Below are positions 23,898-36,604 of a DNA stretch of 64,000 nt, piece after piece. Source of the DNA: Mesotaenium endlicherianum (taxonomy: Eukaryota; Streptophyta; Zygnematophyceae; Zygnematales; Mesotaeniaceae); the NCBI GenBank assembly GCA_009602735.1, contig WELA01012344.1:38543-102542 (forward strand), read 5' to 3'. A model generated the notes under the pieces. The model did no database searches and was not told the DNA's origin. It worked only from the letters and a program-made list of their open reading frames with translations. The first letter of the stretch is position 1. Each line of letters starts with the position of its first letter. Made by a program: the position numbers and the translations under genes.

Positions 23898-26890
23898 TCA
23901 AAAAAGAATATCCCCTAAGATGGCACCACCAAGGAAACCAGCTCCAAGGCCAAGCAGGCTGCTGCCATAACCACTTCCACCGTAACCATAGCCGCCACCA
24001 TAGCCGTAACCACCATATCCACCATACCCATAATCGTAACCGCGATCTATGATGACCGTAGTTGGAGGGGCATAGGACGGATAATAACCTACGCATCGAC
24101 AAAATGACCAACTCCTGTTGAGATAAATGGCATTCAATTGTAGTAGTACTCTACAGCAATTATGTACGTACAACTCAATCGCTCGGAAGTGGTTACGAAG
24201 CAGCTCAAAGCAAGTCAAACACAAGAAAGTGCAAGAGGCATCCAGAGTACCACAGTTGTCATAGCTACAAGAAATAAGAGGCAGCAAAGCTGAGCCAGTG
24301 CACCTTCATGAAGCCATATAGCAACTTTGTTGTTCTGATCATTCAACTGAAAGGCTAATATGTACTTACTAGGTGGGTAGTAGGCAGGAGCAGGCGGAGG
24401 ATAGTATGGTGGTGGTGGTGGAGTGGCGTAGTAATTGGGATATGCTGGCGGAGGAGGGTACTGCATCGGCTGCTGAGCATATCCAGCAGCGGGGGGACCC
24501 GGCGGGTTCCCTGTACCTAGCAAAAACAGAAGTCAGTCTCACATGTGATCATTGCAGCATTCTTCTGATATTCAAGGCAGACTGTCTTGCCAAATGGACT
24601 GTCTTGCCAACCGATGTGCATGAGCTTGCCAGCTGGGCTACCTCGAGACGCCCAAGAACCAGCTCAATAAATCTCTCTCTGGAGAATAGAACTGCGTCAA
24701 ACCTGCCCAAGAAGCTCGTAGCCAGGAGACGAGAATGCCATCTAACATTTACCAAGCTGCAAACTGACTACACGCAACTTACCAGATCAAAAGGATCTCC
24801 CAAACTATCACAAACCGGTAAAAGACTTGAAACGCTGCACTATCCAGGCCTGTTGTAGGGCCTGGCTGTGACAAGCGCCGGGCAGAGAGAGATGGGCAAT
24901 TATGAAAACACGCAGCAAGGGGGGGAGGGAGCCAGCCGTCGTACCATGGTAGTGATCTTTCTGTCTGTGACTACCGCCCGAGGCTGCTGCCGTTGCCCCT
25001 GCTGCTGCACCTGCTCACAGACACAGCTTCCCCACCGAGCACTGTCTGAGCAACTTGCTGGCAGAGAGTGGCGGAGACTGAAGACACCCACCCCAGTCAA
25101 CTTAGGAACAGGTCTTGAGATGCTCCACTCGGGCATAGAAGCTGAGCTAGTATGATATGCAGAATTGCGAACCCGCCAGCAGTTTCAATGATGAAATACC
25201 ACGGACTGCTTCCTCACCTGCAGCAGCAGCGGCAGCAACAGCGTCGTACTGGTGGCCTCCTTGGGGAGGTGGGGGGTACGGAGAAGCTTGCTGGGCTCCT
25301 GGGGTGGAGGAGTATGAGAGGGCTGGGCCCTGCTGGGCCGGCGGAGGGTACTGCTGCCCCGGAAGGACGGCTTGAGAGGACGAGCTTGTCAGGAACGACT
25401 GTGGGGTGCCACTTGGCGGACCTGGGAGGGCTTGTGGCACCTGTCGTCACAAACGTCCACATCCTGCTCGTGAGTTGACCTCCATGACACGACCAGAGCT
25501 GACCAAGTCAAACCCGTACTGGGTCTGGAGGAAATGGAAAGAGGCCGTTACTACTGCATGACCTTACGTTGAGAGGTGCCACAAAGGCACGCAGTCAAAT
25601 GCAAGGTCATGACAATGCATCACTTGCACCACACCCACCAAACTACATACCAAACGACTTCTGAGAGTCTATCACTCTTCCTTTGAACAAGACGGCCAAG
25701 GAACGCAGTGCTACAAAGACCAGAGACAAATACGAGCAGAAGTATAAAGCTAGATGTCACAACACAAGCTGTGCTGGCCTGCACAGAGAAAGGGCAACTT
25801 ACATCAGGTAGCATCGACAACAACACTTTCAGGTGGCCGAGGATCTCCCCCTTTGAGCTCACTATTGGGCATCTGAGAGTATCCGAGCCGGTATTGATGG
25901 CGTTGTAAACTGGCACCCTGCATATTAAATACCAATGATCCACACCATTTTAAAATGCATGCCACAACCCCATAACGGAAAGCAGAAGCATCACAAGACA
26001 GAAGAAAAAGACAACAAAACACATCACACGGATGACAAGTAATGCCAGCAAAGAGCTGAAGCAGCAAAATGGTGCTACTGCGCAGCAAGCCACTGGTGGC
26101 TGACGCTCACTCCAATTCCTTTCTAATGTGGTATATGAACAGAAACACTCCAGCAGGACAGGAACACATTTTTCTAGCGAACATGTTGAACATGATGACA
26201 CACAACAGCAAGAGGTAGACAAATCAGAGGTCCAGGCAAGGAAGTCTACATGATGGTGGCAATAACTTCTCTAGGCTCCGGCTTCGTCGCGTCGTATATT
26301 TTGAGGTACATATCATACACGCCCTCCTCAACGTTGTACCCAAACTTCTGGCCTGCACCACAAAGCCACAGCAAAGCACTGCGTCACTGCTACTTTTTCT
26401 CCCCGCAGACCCCCCATGAAAAAGTCCCTGCATAAAACTACAGGCTACGCGGGGGATGCAAAGAGAGAGGATGAAACCAAGTACTTCCCTAGATGATGAA
26501 TAGGCTAGGGCATCAGACCTGCCATGCTTGTATGCAACCTTGCCAACATATTGCCCCTTGAGAAAGCAAACGTTCCAACGACCCCACCCATGTAGGAGTG
26601 CAACCATCCTTCATCACATCGAAAGCGTAACAATGACATGCTACGCAGGATTCGTGTTATCAATACAGACAGATGCAGAAGGCAGCCACCTATGAAAGTT
26701 CCGATTTTGGCAAGTGTCGCCCTTTCTGACACTCCAGCAGCATGGTTCACTGACCTGTGACGAGCTTTGCGGTCCACTTTTGGGAGCCATACTGTAAAAC
26801 AGCATATGGGTCAGCACCTTGCGGCTCCTTCGCCTTCTCTCCGGGGGTGACTTCCGCCCCCTGGAGGGTCAATTCAAGGATGCGGGGCAT
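23898..26890 (-). CDS. SRC2-like C2-domain protein with Pro/Tyr/Gly-rich tail
   Basis: N-terminal C2 domain, then Pro/Tyr-rich linkers and a glycine-rich tail, the layout of plant SRC2 (a cold-induced, membrane-associated C2 protein). Exons: 26755-26890, 26250-26352, 25803-25917, about 25472-25524, 25218-25440, 24370-24516, 23898-24088. The ATG at 26890 gives MPRILELTLQGAEVT, a typical first C2 strand. C2 continues through ADPYAVLQYGSQKW, GVYDMYLKIYDAT and SSKGEILGHLKVLLS. Exons 1-3 and 5-7 join in phase. The fourth exon (contains TQYGFDLVSSGRVMEVNS) has an uncertain 3' border. Exon 6 is Pro/Tyr-rich (PPPPPYYPPPAPAYYPP). The last exon is a Tyr-Gly repeat ending GLGAGFLGGAILGDILF, like the SRC2 C-terminal glycine-rich hydrophobic end. 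Calcium-binding acidic loops look incomplete, so Ca-dependence is doubtful. Role in membrane or stress signalling is inference. Confidence 0.8.
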
Positions 26891-28585
26891 TTGCTGGTGA
26901 CTAAAATACCCACTCAGTATACTCACAGAGCTTGAAGATGACTGTCCCGCGCACGAAATTGATAAGAGGATGTCTTTTGGTCGTAGCAAGCAAGCAGAAG
27001 TCTTACGTTAGAAAGCACGGGCACAATTCAGCACTGAAGACTCCTGAACACTCGCTGGCAATGGTCCTATATTGGGCATGCAAGTAGAGAGGACTTCTAT
27101 AGAGTCGGTTCGCGATGTAATATTTTTCCTACGCTTTTCTGGCATTTCCTGGTACCTTCACGAGGAAGAACGTCCTTTCTGTGTTCGGTGCACTCTAGGG
27201 TGCACCATATAGCAAAAGACACGAAAACTCGCCGTTCGTACAGATTGGATTGAAGTCCTGGCTCAAGCAGGCTAAACTTTGAAGGCAGGTTGACGCCTGG
27301 TACGGCAAAATACCGACGGTGAATGGCTACTTCACGGACGTTAGACAACTATTGTCTCTCGAAAACTCGAGAACATGGTCTGCCCCATCAGCCCCGACGT
27401 CCATCCTACTGAGCTTCGAAGTGTCGACGTCCCTCACAACAAGCAGGCTCGACCAGGCTCGACATTTCTTCTCCTTTTTTCCCTGTGGCTCCCTTGCATG
27501 CCTTAGCTCCACTTAGCTCGCAGGTTCATGCGCGAACTTTGGTCAAAGCGTCGAGACAAATAGCGATATATGGTCAAAGCGTCCTTTTGATGGGGTCACG
27601 GGTGCATACAACTGCATACAAGGACAGCAACGATGGTTGCTGATCGAAACTGCATGGTTTCCATCACGTTCTCCTGTTAGAAGTTAAAGGCTAGGTGCCA
27701 CGGGTGATAAATCAATTGCATTTCTACTACTTCTTCATATTCAAAAACATGCTTGGACCTCCCTTTCCACCCATGAGTGTGCGAAGTTAGAGAACCACGC
27801 TCTCTTTGTACACAACCCTGTAAACCTTCGCATTTCTCAATAGATCAGAATGCTGTTTGAAGGCGGAAATTGAGCTCATTCAGGTACGGTACTACAGCCT
27901 GCGAGATTCCTGAAACAATTGTGGCCCGGATTGCTTCTCCCTCTCAAATTGGCGGGGGCAGTAGATTAACCACTCTCGCTGGAGAGCCACAGCCTGTCTG
28001 TTGACGATGATGTCGTGATTTGGAGAATACCAGGTCCTTATCCGACATGCTGAAGTTGATTCTTCATGAAAGAATCCCTGACTAGCCACACCTTTCGCTC
28101 TCATCCCGTGGACATGCTGAAAGTTAACTGGTAGTATTATCTGACGTTTGTGTGATGCTTGCTCCCCTTCCCCTTTTCAGAATTTCGGAAGACTGGTTAA
28201 TCTTGTGGGATGTAGAAATTATTATGTTGTTGTCCGGTAGATATGAAGCCATGTTGGACTCTCAATGTCGACTACGCTCAGTGTACATTTGGCCCGGGGT
28301 CAGCCCAGCTTTTGAACCCCAGCAGTGCCATTTTGCAAGGATTTTATGTTTGAAAGCCGGGATCAGCTCTGCACATTTTCGGAGCCTAGGACTGCTGACC
28401 GTCAGACATAAAACCAGTCTGCAATATCAATCTCAGTATATGACCAGCTTTTTCAATCACCTGGCCTAGGGCTGCTCACCTCCCAGAGAGCTCCTTCAGT
28501 TGGAACTGAGGAAGAGAACACTGGGTGGCCCCTGCGCACGCGATGTGAGCAGATTTGGGGTCTTGAAAGGAGCGAGCCCCGGGCT
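26891..28585. other. divergent intergenic region
   Basis: Head-to-head interval between the C2 gene (-) and the FYVE gene (+), and so likely to hold both promoters and 5' UTRs. No further protein-coding exon or clear regulatory motif was recognised. Confidence 0.5.
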
Positions 28586-31500
28586 ATGGCTGGGAGGAGC
28601 TATCTTGGATTCTCAAGGCATAGGGCGACGCCGTCTACTGGTGGCGACGATTTGCCAGATGGCGTCGACGCGAAGCCCCGCTGCCAGGGCTGCGGCTCAG
28701 TCTTCACCATGGTCCTGCGCAAGGTCCTTTTTCCATCCTCTGCAACTTAAGGCTGGCTGATGTGTTCGCTCTATCAGCATTCTCTTAGCGACAGTGCCTT
28801 TAGCAATAGCAGATTGAGTAAGATAGTAGAAGGCAGGGAAGACGCCTGCCGAGTGAACATTCATCTGCTGTCTTTTTGGCCCAACCTCTCCTTTACGCCA
28901 AATTGGCCAAAATCTTTGGTGTTTGCCAATGAATGCAATCAGACAGTGCTCGTTGTGCCACTTATCCCTCAAAAGCGCGTTGCTGCAGCCGCAGCTGCAG
29001 CAGCCTTGTCGCCACAGCTCTGTCCATGCATGCAGTGGCAGGTCTGCCGCATGTAGATCGGAGCCAGGTGTCGCCCTCCTGTCAAGCTTGGCATCTGGCC
29101 AAAGAAGCGTGGTTGCGCACCCGCCATACGTAGTCCTCCATCAGGGTTGGATCAGGCTTGGGTTAAGGCCGGACTAGGGTTGGGTCAGAATTTTCATCAG
29201 GCTCTGTCTTACGATTGGGAGCAGCATTAGCTTCAGAACGAGGAGGATTTCTGTGACAAGCATGCACTCTAGAGTCAGGAGGCGAGCATGGCAGCACTGC
29301 CTGTGTGTGTGTGTGTGTGTGTATGCGTGAAGCAGTCAGGCGCCTCCTGTCTGTGACAAGCCACTGCCCTACTGCCCTACTGCCCCTCATCTTAACTCAC
29401 CCATGCCAACGGCTGTGCCGGAAGCAGAAGCCTCAGCTCGGCAAAAAGTGGTCCATGCCTGACTGGGATGTGTTCCTAGGGAGCGCCTTGCACCGGATAA
29501 TGGTCCCCTTGTTTGCTCCAGAGGGCTCTTACAGCTGCCCCTCTGCCCCCGGTTGCGGCATGCGTGTGTTTGGTCCACAGCAACGCTCCCGGGGCCCAGA
29601 TGATGTAATGTGGATTTGCTTCTGTCCTTCATGAGTCTACTCTATAGCTGTGTCATCAGCAATTCCGCCACTGCACCTAGATTCCATGAATTTTGCAAGA
29701 GTGGTGAAGAACTCCTCTGCAAGGCCTGCTTGAGAAGGTGTTCAATCGAGCAACGGTGGAAACAACTGCCAGGCACTGGGTGGTCCCTTCATTGAGCGGG
29801 GCATTCTCTCTCTGAGCTCTTTCAAAAGGGGGAATCAGGGAGTGCATGCGTGTGAGGATTCCACCGGTGCAAGGTCACCCTCTCCTTCTTTGAAGGTGTT
29901 GGAAAGTTGATACATTTGGAGGTCTTCCTGAACTTCCCCTGCGCATTCCCACCATTCCCCCCACCCCCGCATCCCCCNNNNNNNNNNNNNNNNNNNNNNN
30001 NNNNNNNNNNNNNNNNNNNNNNNNNNNNNNNNNNNNNNNNNNNNNNNNNNNNNNNNNNNNNNNNNNNNNNNNNNNNNNNNNNNNNNNNNNNNNNNNNNNN
30101 NNNNNNNNNNNNNNNNNNNNNNNNNNNNNNNNNNNNNNNNNNNNNNNNNNNNNNNNNNNNNNNNNNNNNNNNNNNNNNNNNNNNNNNNNNNNNNNNNNNN
30201 NNNNNNNNNNNNNNNNNNNNNNNNNNNNNNNNNNNNNNNNNNNNNNNNNNNNNNNNNNNNNNNNNNNNNNNNNNNNNNNNNNNNNNNNNNNNNNNNNNNN
30301 NNNNNNNNNNNNNNNNNNNNNNNNNNNNNNNNNNNNNNNNNNNNNNNNNNNNNNNNNNNNNNNNNNNNNNNNNNNNNNNNNNNNNNNNNNNNNNNNNNNN
30401 NNNNNNNNNNNNNNNNNNNNNNNNNNNNNNNNNNNNNNNNNNNNNNNNNNNNNNNNNNNNNNNNNNNNNNNNNNNNNNNNNNNNNNNNNNNNNNNNNNNN
30501 NNNNNNNNNNNNNNNNNNNNNNNNNNNNNNNNNNNNNNNNNNNNNNNNNNNNNNNNNNNNNNNNNNNNNNNNNNNNNNNNNNNNCCCCCCCACCCTTTTG
30601 AACTGCACGTGTGACGTTGTCTGTGCTGCAGCACCATTGCCGGAGGTGCGACGGGCTGTTCTGCAGCGCCTGCTCATCCGCGCGGGTCGTGCTGCCAACG
30701 CACGGCGATGTGGCGGTGCGCGTGTGCGACGCATGCAAGGCCGCCGCCGAGAAGGAGAAGGCGGACGCCCGCTTGGCCAAGCGCCATGCACGATCAGGTC
30801 TTATCATCCGCTGCCCCCTCTCCAAGCTCTCTCATCGGTGCATGAGGCTCACCTATCGAACAGCGTATTGAGGAACACTTCAGCACCGCCGCCCTTGGGG
30901 CTAGGCCCCAGCAGCTCTGAGGGCTCCTGTTTGGGGCTCTTCGGTAAAGGGAACGGGGTTCAGGGTTCTGGTGTTTCATTGAGGCGGTGGGTGGGTTTCT
31001 TTTTTTCAGACGTAATTTTTTCAAGATAGTGGTTTTGGAGAATGTGCATTTTTAGATTCCTAGATGAGCTCCGGGGCGGCACAATGGCTTGGCAACCTGG
31101 TGGTGGCCAGGTGGCCATGCAGAGCCGCTCCTCGTTTGTGGAAGTCACTCGCTACGTCATATAGCTCCCCCATCTTTGAGTCTGTCCCACCGACTCTCTG
31201 CAAGTCCGTTCTTTATTACGAACCCCCTGTTCTTGGCATGCAGCTGTTTCTCTCCACGCTGGAGAACAATCGGTTACTTATAATGCTCACCCGTGCGCGT
31301 GCGCGTGCGTGTGCGTGTGCGTGTGCATGTATGTCTTTTCTGCTGGGTCGCAGGAGGAGCTGCTGTCCGCAAGGGCGAGGGCATCGACGCCGATGATGAG
31401 GATGCCCTGCTGGCGCAGATCCTGGGTGGTAAGGGGGACTCCCACGAGTTGCCGGCCGGAAAGACGCGGCGTCTGAAGCGCGAGGCGGACGAGGCCGAGC

Positions 31501-34500
31501 TCCTGGGCTCCCTCCTGACCGCCAGCTGGCAAGGCTCGGCGGGAGCCGACTCCAGGGCCAAGAAGACCGCCGCCGAGAGCTTCCCCTCCTCTGCCGCCGG
31601 CGACGACCGTAAGATAGCGGATGCGGATGGGGACGAGAGCGGGACGGCCAGCGATGAGAAGGTTGCCGAATTCAAGCGCAAGGCGGCGGCCATAGCCAGC
31701 GACCCCGGAGCTCTCAGAGACGAGGCCGCCAAGGAGAAGGCCCGCGCCTCCATGTTGAGGAGGGAGGGCCTGACAGACTTCGCCCACCAAGCATTCCAGC
31801 GGGCCAAGGACCTGGAGAGGCGTGCTGCCGAGCTCGAAAGGCCCCCCAGCCCTCCCTCGCGCTCCACCGCCAGCCCGCCACCTGGTGGCGATGCGGGGTC
31901 CTCAAGGGTTGGGGGCACGAGGGGAGAGGCCCCTGGTGCTGCCGCAGGCGCCGCTTCCAGACGAGCCGAAAACAATGGGTCCGGGCCAAAGCAGGGTGGG
32001 CGGGGGGCCGCGCTCGCGTTGCTGGGGAAGGGCGGCAGAGACGCCGACGACGAGAAGGACCCTGAGATCATGCGGGCGCTCAAAGACCTCGGGTGGTCCG
32101 ACGATGCGCAGGCTGGCTCGCAAAAGGGCGCTGCCGCTGCCGGCGGCGCAGCTGCGGGCTCGGGCAGTGCGGGCGCGGGCGTGGACGCGCGCATCCTGGG
32201 GCACAAACGGAAGGCGCTGCTGCTGAAGCGGCAGGGCGACCTGGAGGGCGCCAAGGAGGAGCTGAAGCGCGCCAAGGGGCTGGAGGCGCGGCGCGAGGAG
32301 CTCGAGATTCTGGGGGCTGACTTTGACGACAGCGACGGGGATGGCGACGGGGATGATGACGAGGACGACGAGTTTGGGGACTTGGACGTGGATGCTTATG
32401 AGGAGCAGCTGCGGAACCCCATGAGGAGCGGCAGCAGAGGGTCTGCAGCGGCGACGGTGGGGAGCCGGCCGGGAGACCAGCGGTGGGCGTCGGCGTCGGC
32501 GGGGGGGGGGGGGCTGGACATGCGCATGCTGGCCGCCATTCAGGATGGCGACGGCGACGGCGGGGACGACGCGCACGATGTGGAAGTGACAGATGCTGAC
32601 ATGGATGACCCGGAGTTGGCTGCCGAGCTCCTGGCGCTGACGGGCGGCGGCGGCGGTGGCGGCGGCGGCCGTGACCCCAAGGAGAAGGAGAAGGAGAGGA
32701 GGCCGCCTGACGGGGCAGCAGGGGGTGCCGCCTTGCAGAGCAGCGTGGTTCTGGGAATGAAGCAGAGGGCTCTCCAGTTGAAGCGCGAGGGCCGCCTGCA
32801 GGAGGCTGCAGCGCAGCTCGGGCAGGCCAAGGCCGTGGAGCGCCAGATGCTGGACGCCCGTGAAGGCGCCAAGGCCAGCGCGGTGCGCTCCGCCACCTGG
32901 CAGGCCGGCGGCTCCGGCAGCTCCTCCTCGCCCGCTGCCGACCTGCAGGCCATAAGCAGGTTTGCGGCAGCTAATGCCGAAGATGAGGACGATGGGGACG
33001 AGATCCCGGTGGAAGTCACAGAAGCGGACGAGCGCTCGCCGGAGATGATGGCGGCTCTCCGGGACCTCGGCTGGGCCGAGGAAGGTGACGACGAGCCTGT
33101 TTCTGCTTCTGCTCCTGCTCCTGCTCCTTCCCGCGTGGTACCTGCTATTGCTGCCAGTGTCGGCCCCCACCCTGCGGCCTCTGCCCAGACGGCGGCCCGC
33201 CCCGCTTCGAGCAGCGGTGGCGGCCAAGCCCGGCCAGCTGGAGCTCCAGCAGGTGAGTTTCTTAGACAGTGTAAAAGCGTCATAAGACAGTTCAAGAGCG
33301 CCAGCGGGGCTGAGTCGGGCTCGAATGCCCTTGCAGTCGGCCTCTGGCTGATACAAGCGCCTCTTGTTGTAGTCTTTGCAGGCCTCTTCTGGTGCTGTGC
33401 TTCGGAACTGGCAAGATGCTGTGAATTGTTGCCACTTAGTTGGAAGTAAACAACACCCTCTCTCCCCCTCTCTCAGCTGCAGTGAAGGAGGCAGCCAGCC
33501 CGTCAATCTTCATAGTTAGTTTCTTTCCCCTGCTTTCAGTCATGTGCTGTGTACGGCAGTATTGTCGCGTGGACAAGCGCTTGTGCGTGTGTGTGTGTAT
33601 ATGACTGACAGAGGTAAATTTAAGGATTTGTTGCCCACTTTGTTGCACGGGGCCAGGTGGTGCGCAGGCGCAGCAAGCCGAGCTGGCAGCGGCCGCGCTC
33701 AAACACAAGCGCTCTGCTTTGGCCTTGAAGCGAAGCGGCCAGCTGGCAGAGGCTGCTGCAGAGCTGAAGCAGGCCAAAGCCATCGAGCAGCAGCTGGAGG
33801 CTCTCCGCTTGCGCGCAGAGGAGCAAGAGCACCGCGCGGGCAATGGGCAGAACGGCGCCACACTGAAGGAGCAGGTGGAGCATGAGGAAGATGATCAGGA
33901 GGAGGAGGGACCGATGGATCCGGAGATTGCGGCCGCCCTGAAGAGCATGGGCTGGAAGGAGGAGGTGGAGGAGGAGGAGCCCGTGCCGTCAGCGAGGCAC
34001 GCTACGCAGCACCAGCAGCCACAGCCGCTGAAGCCTGCAGTGGCGCCGGGTGGCGCAGCGGCAGAGCGCAGGCGCGCGGAGCTGCAGAAGGGCGTGCACG
34101 AACAGAAGCTGCGTGCGCTGCACCTGAAGCGCGAGGGCCGCGGGGATGCGGCGCGGGAGGCGCTCCTCGAGGCCAAGGCGCTGGAGGCCCAGCTGGCCTC
34201 CCTTCTGGCCCAGCAGCAGCAGGAGCAGCAGCAGGAGCTGGAGGAGGAGGAGCAGGGGCATGGAGTGCACCCTGCTGGCGCGACGGTAAGCCCGCAGGCG
34301 ATGCAGTCCAAGGAGGGGCCCGCAAAGCTGCAGCAGCAGCAGAAGGCAGCACCCGGCAGCAGCAGGCCCGGGAAAGGGCTGGGCCAGGAGAGGCGTCGGG
34401 GGAGGCGGCAAGAGGAGGAGGACGAGTTTGAGTTTGAGGGGGAGTATGGGGAGATTGGGCTTGTGGCTGACATCGGAGCCCCGCTCGCTGCTTACTTGCA

Positions 34501-36604
34501 CCCGCACCGCCAGCCCCAGCCGCCGCGAACTCAGCCCCAGCCCCAGCCCCAGCCATCAAGAGCAGGGCCAGCTAAGGCGGCGGTGGCGGCACCATCTATC
34601 TCTCAGCGCAAGGAGACAGCTGTTGCACTTCCAGAGCACAACAAGGTCAACGGGAAGCAGGAGGAGGATGGCGGCGAGGGCGGCCATGACGAGGAGGAGG
34701 AGGAGGAGGAGGAGGAAGTGGAGGACATATTTGACGACCCCGAGCTGAAGGCTGCGTTGGCCGGGTTTGGCTTCAAGCCTCCCACCACCGCCAAGGCCCC
34801 GCCGGCTGCAAAGCCCAGACCACAGAGCAGCCATCCAGCTGCAGCAGCAGCAGTAGCAGCAGCGAGGGAGCCGCGCTCTGGGGCAGCAGCTGCCCCGACC
34901 CCTGTCGCTGGCCTTAAGGCTGAGATGCAGGCTGAGGCTACGAGCAGCGGGGTGGCTCCTTCTTCTTCTGCGGCAGCAGCAGCAGTTGCGGCGGCGCAGG
35001 GAGAGGAGGTGCTGCGGCACAGCATCTTGGAGCAGAAGCAGCGGGCGGTGGCGCTGAAGCGCGCGGGCAACGCGCATGCGGCCCTGGAGGCCCTGCAGCA
35101 GGCCAAGCTCCTGGAGCGCCAGCTGGAGGCCACCGCCGCCGCCGCCGCCAGTGGAAGCTCTGCCGCAGGGACACCACCTCGACAGGCGGTGGCGGCCGAG
35201 GCTGCACCGCCACCCGCTGGCGCTATCAGGTCAGATCGCGCCGCAAGCTATGACGCCGGGGATCGTGAATTTGCCACAGGACAGGCAGGCGGTAATGGCG
35301 GTGGCAGTGGTGATGATACGCAGCGTGCCCGTGCGCATGAGGCCAGCAGTAGGATGGAGCCTGCTCGCCTCGACGAGGCGGCGGCATCGGGCGCCGCTTA
35401 CGCCGGCAGAGTCAACACGAGCTTGTCTGCAGCCTCAGCCTCAGCTGCGGGCCCAGGCTCAGGCCGCCCAAGTGCCCTTGCGAGCCAACCGGCAGCTCTG
35501 TCCGTGCCAGCTACAGTGCCCCAGGCGGGCGGGGCTGGCTTTGAAGCTTACGAGCGAGCACCGCCCTTGGCGGCGCACCCGGACAGGGCAGCTTCGTCGT
35601 CACGGGCGGGCGTGGCCAGTGCCAGCACGTCAACTGCAAGTGCCCAGCAGAGGAACACAAGCACAGAACAGTCCCAGCAGCAGCAGCAGCAGCACCGGTG
35701 GCAGCCGCAGCCGCAGCAGCAGCCGCTTGTGCCTGCAGAAGCCCCTTTTCCCATGGCTCCTCCTCAGCCGCAGGGTGTGGTGGCAGCGGCGCCAGGTGGA
35801 CTGCAGGACCAGATCATGGCGCACAAGCGGCGTGCTCTGGCGCTTAAGCGGGAGGGCGACCTTGCCGGCGCCATGCAGGAACTGAAGCAGGCCAAGGCCC
35901 TGGAGAGCCAGGCAGCGGGCGCAGCAAGCGCTCCTTCTGTCACCAAGTCTACTTCCCCCGCACTACAACCTGGCAACGACAACGGTTTGGCATCGTCCAG
36001 TGGCCGTGGCCAGCAGGACCAGGGGGCGGAACCGCCCGTCAGCCAGACGAGGGCAGCCCCTCAGCGGAGAGCGCCTGCGCCCGCCCCTGCACGGCCGCAC
36101 CCTCCCCGCCTGCTGCCGGACGACTATGAGGTCGACGATGACGACGACGACGTCTTTGACGCCCAGCTCATGGCTAACCTGCGCAGCCTTGGGCTTGGCG
36201 GAGGAGGAGGGGGAGGGCCCCCGGCGAGGTCTGCGCCTGCTCCAAAGAAGGCCGCTCCAACGCCTCCCTCCAGCAGGCCTGCTGCTGGCACTGCTGCTGC
36301 TGCTGCTGCAGGAGGTCCCAAGGCGCCCGTTATAGCCCAACAGAGGGGAGGAGGTGGCAGAGCTGCACCACCCAAACAGGCGCCAGCTGGAGCAGCCGCG
36401 AGGCCGCCTCCTGTGTCGAGCGCAGCCGCAGCACCGAGGGGTGCTTTGGACCTGGGAGCGCAACGGGAGCAGTTGCAGTCGAGGATCAAGGCGGAGAAGA
36501 TGCGGGCGCTGGAGCTGAAGAGGGTCGGGAAGGGCACCGAAGCTCTGGAGGCTCTTCGGAGCGCCAAGCGGCTTGAGCTCCAGCTGCAGGCCCCCGCATC
36601 CTAG
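28586..36604 (+). CDS. FYVE zinc-finger protein with eight helical-hairpin repeats
   Basis: Exons 28586-28723, 30632-30797, 31354-33252 and 33657-36604 sum to 5151 nt, exactly 1717 codons with TAG. The ATG opens MAGRSYLGFSRHR. The FYVE domain (about residues 31-90) is split over exons 1-2: CQGC, then RKHHCRRCDGLFC, CSSARVVLP and VRVCDAC, giving all four Cys pairs plus the basic PI3P-binding patch. The WxxD motif is absent. Known FYVE domains bind PI3P on endosomes. After it come eight hairpins of the type HKRxALxLKRxGDLxxAxxE and LKxAKxLExQL, starting near residues 228, 383, 566, 749, 881, 1192, 1455 and 1678. Short acidic motifs such as DPEIAAALKSMGW alternate with them. Linkers are Ala/Gln/Pro-rich and disordered. 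The layout recalls plant FYVE proteins of the At1g61690 type (inference). The hairpin may be DM14- or MIT-like. Confidence 0.85.
29302..29325 (+). repeat. (TG)n microsatellite in FYVE intron 1
   Basis: About ten TG units on the sense strand of the FYVE gene's first intron. Confidence 0.85.
29978..30584. other. assembly gap (607 N) inside FYVE intron 1
   Basis: A run of N flanked on both sides by C homopolymers. It lies between exons 1 and 2 of the FYVE gene and does not interrupt coding sequence in the model given. Confidence 0.95.

Noticed and set aside
29822-30825. Long open frames across 29.8-30.8 kb
   Set aside because: They consist mainly of the N gap, where no stop can occur.
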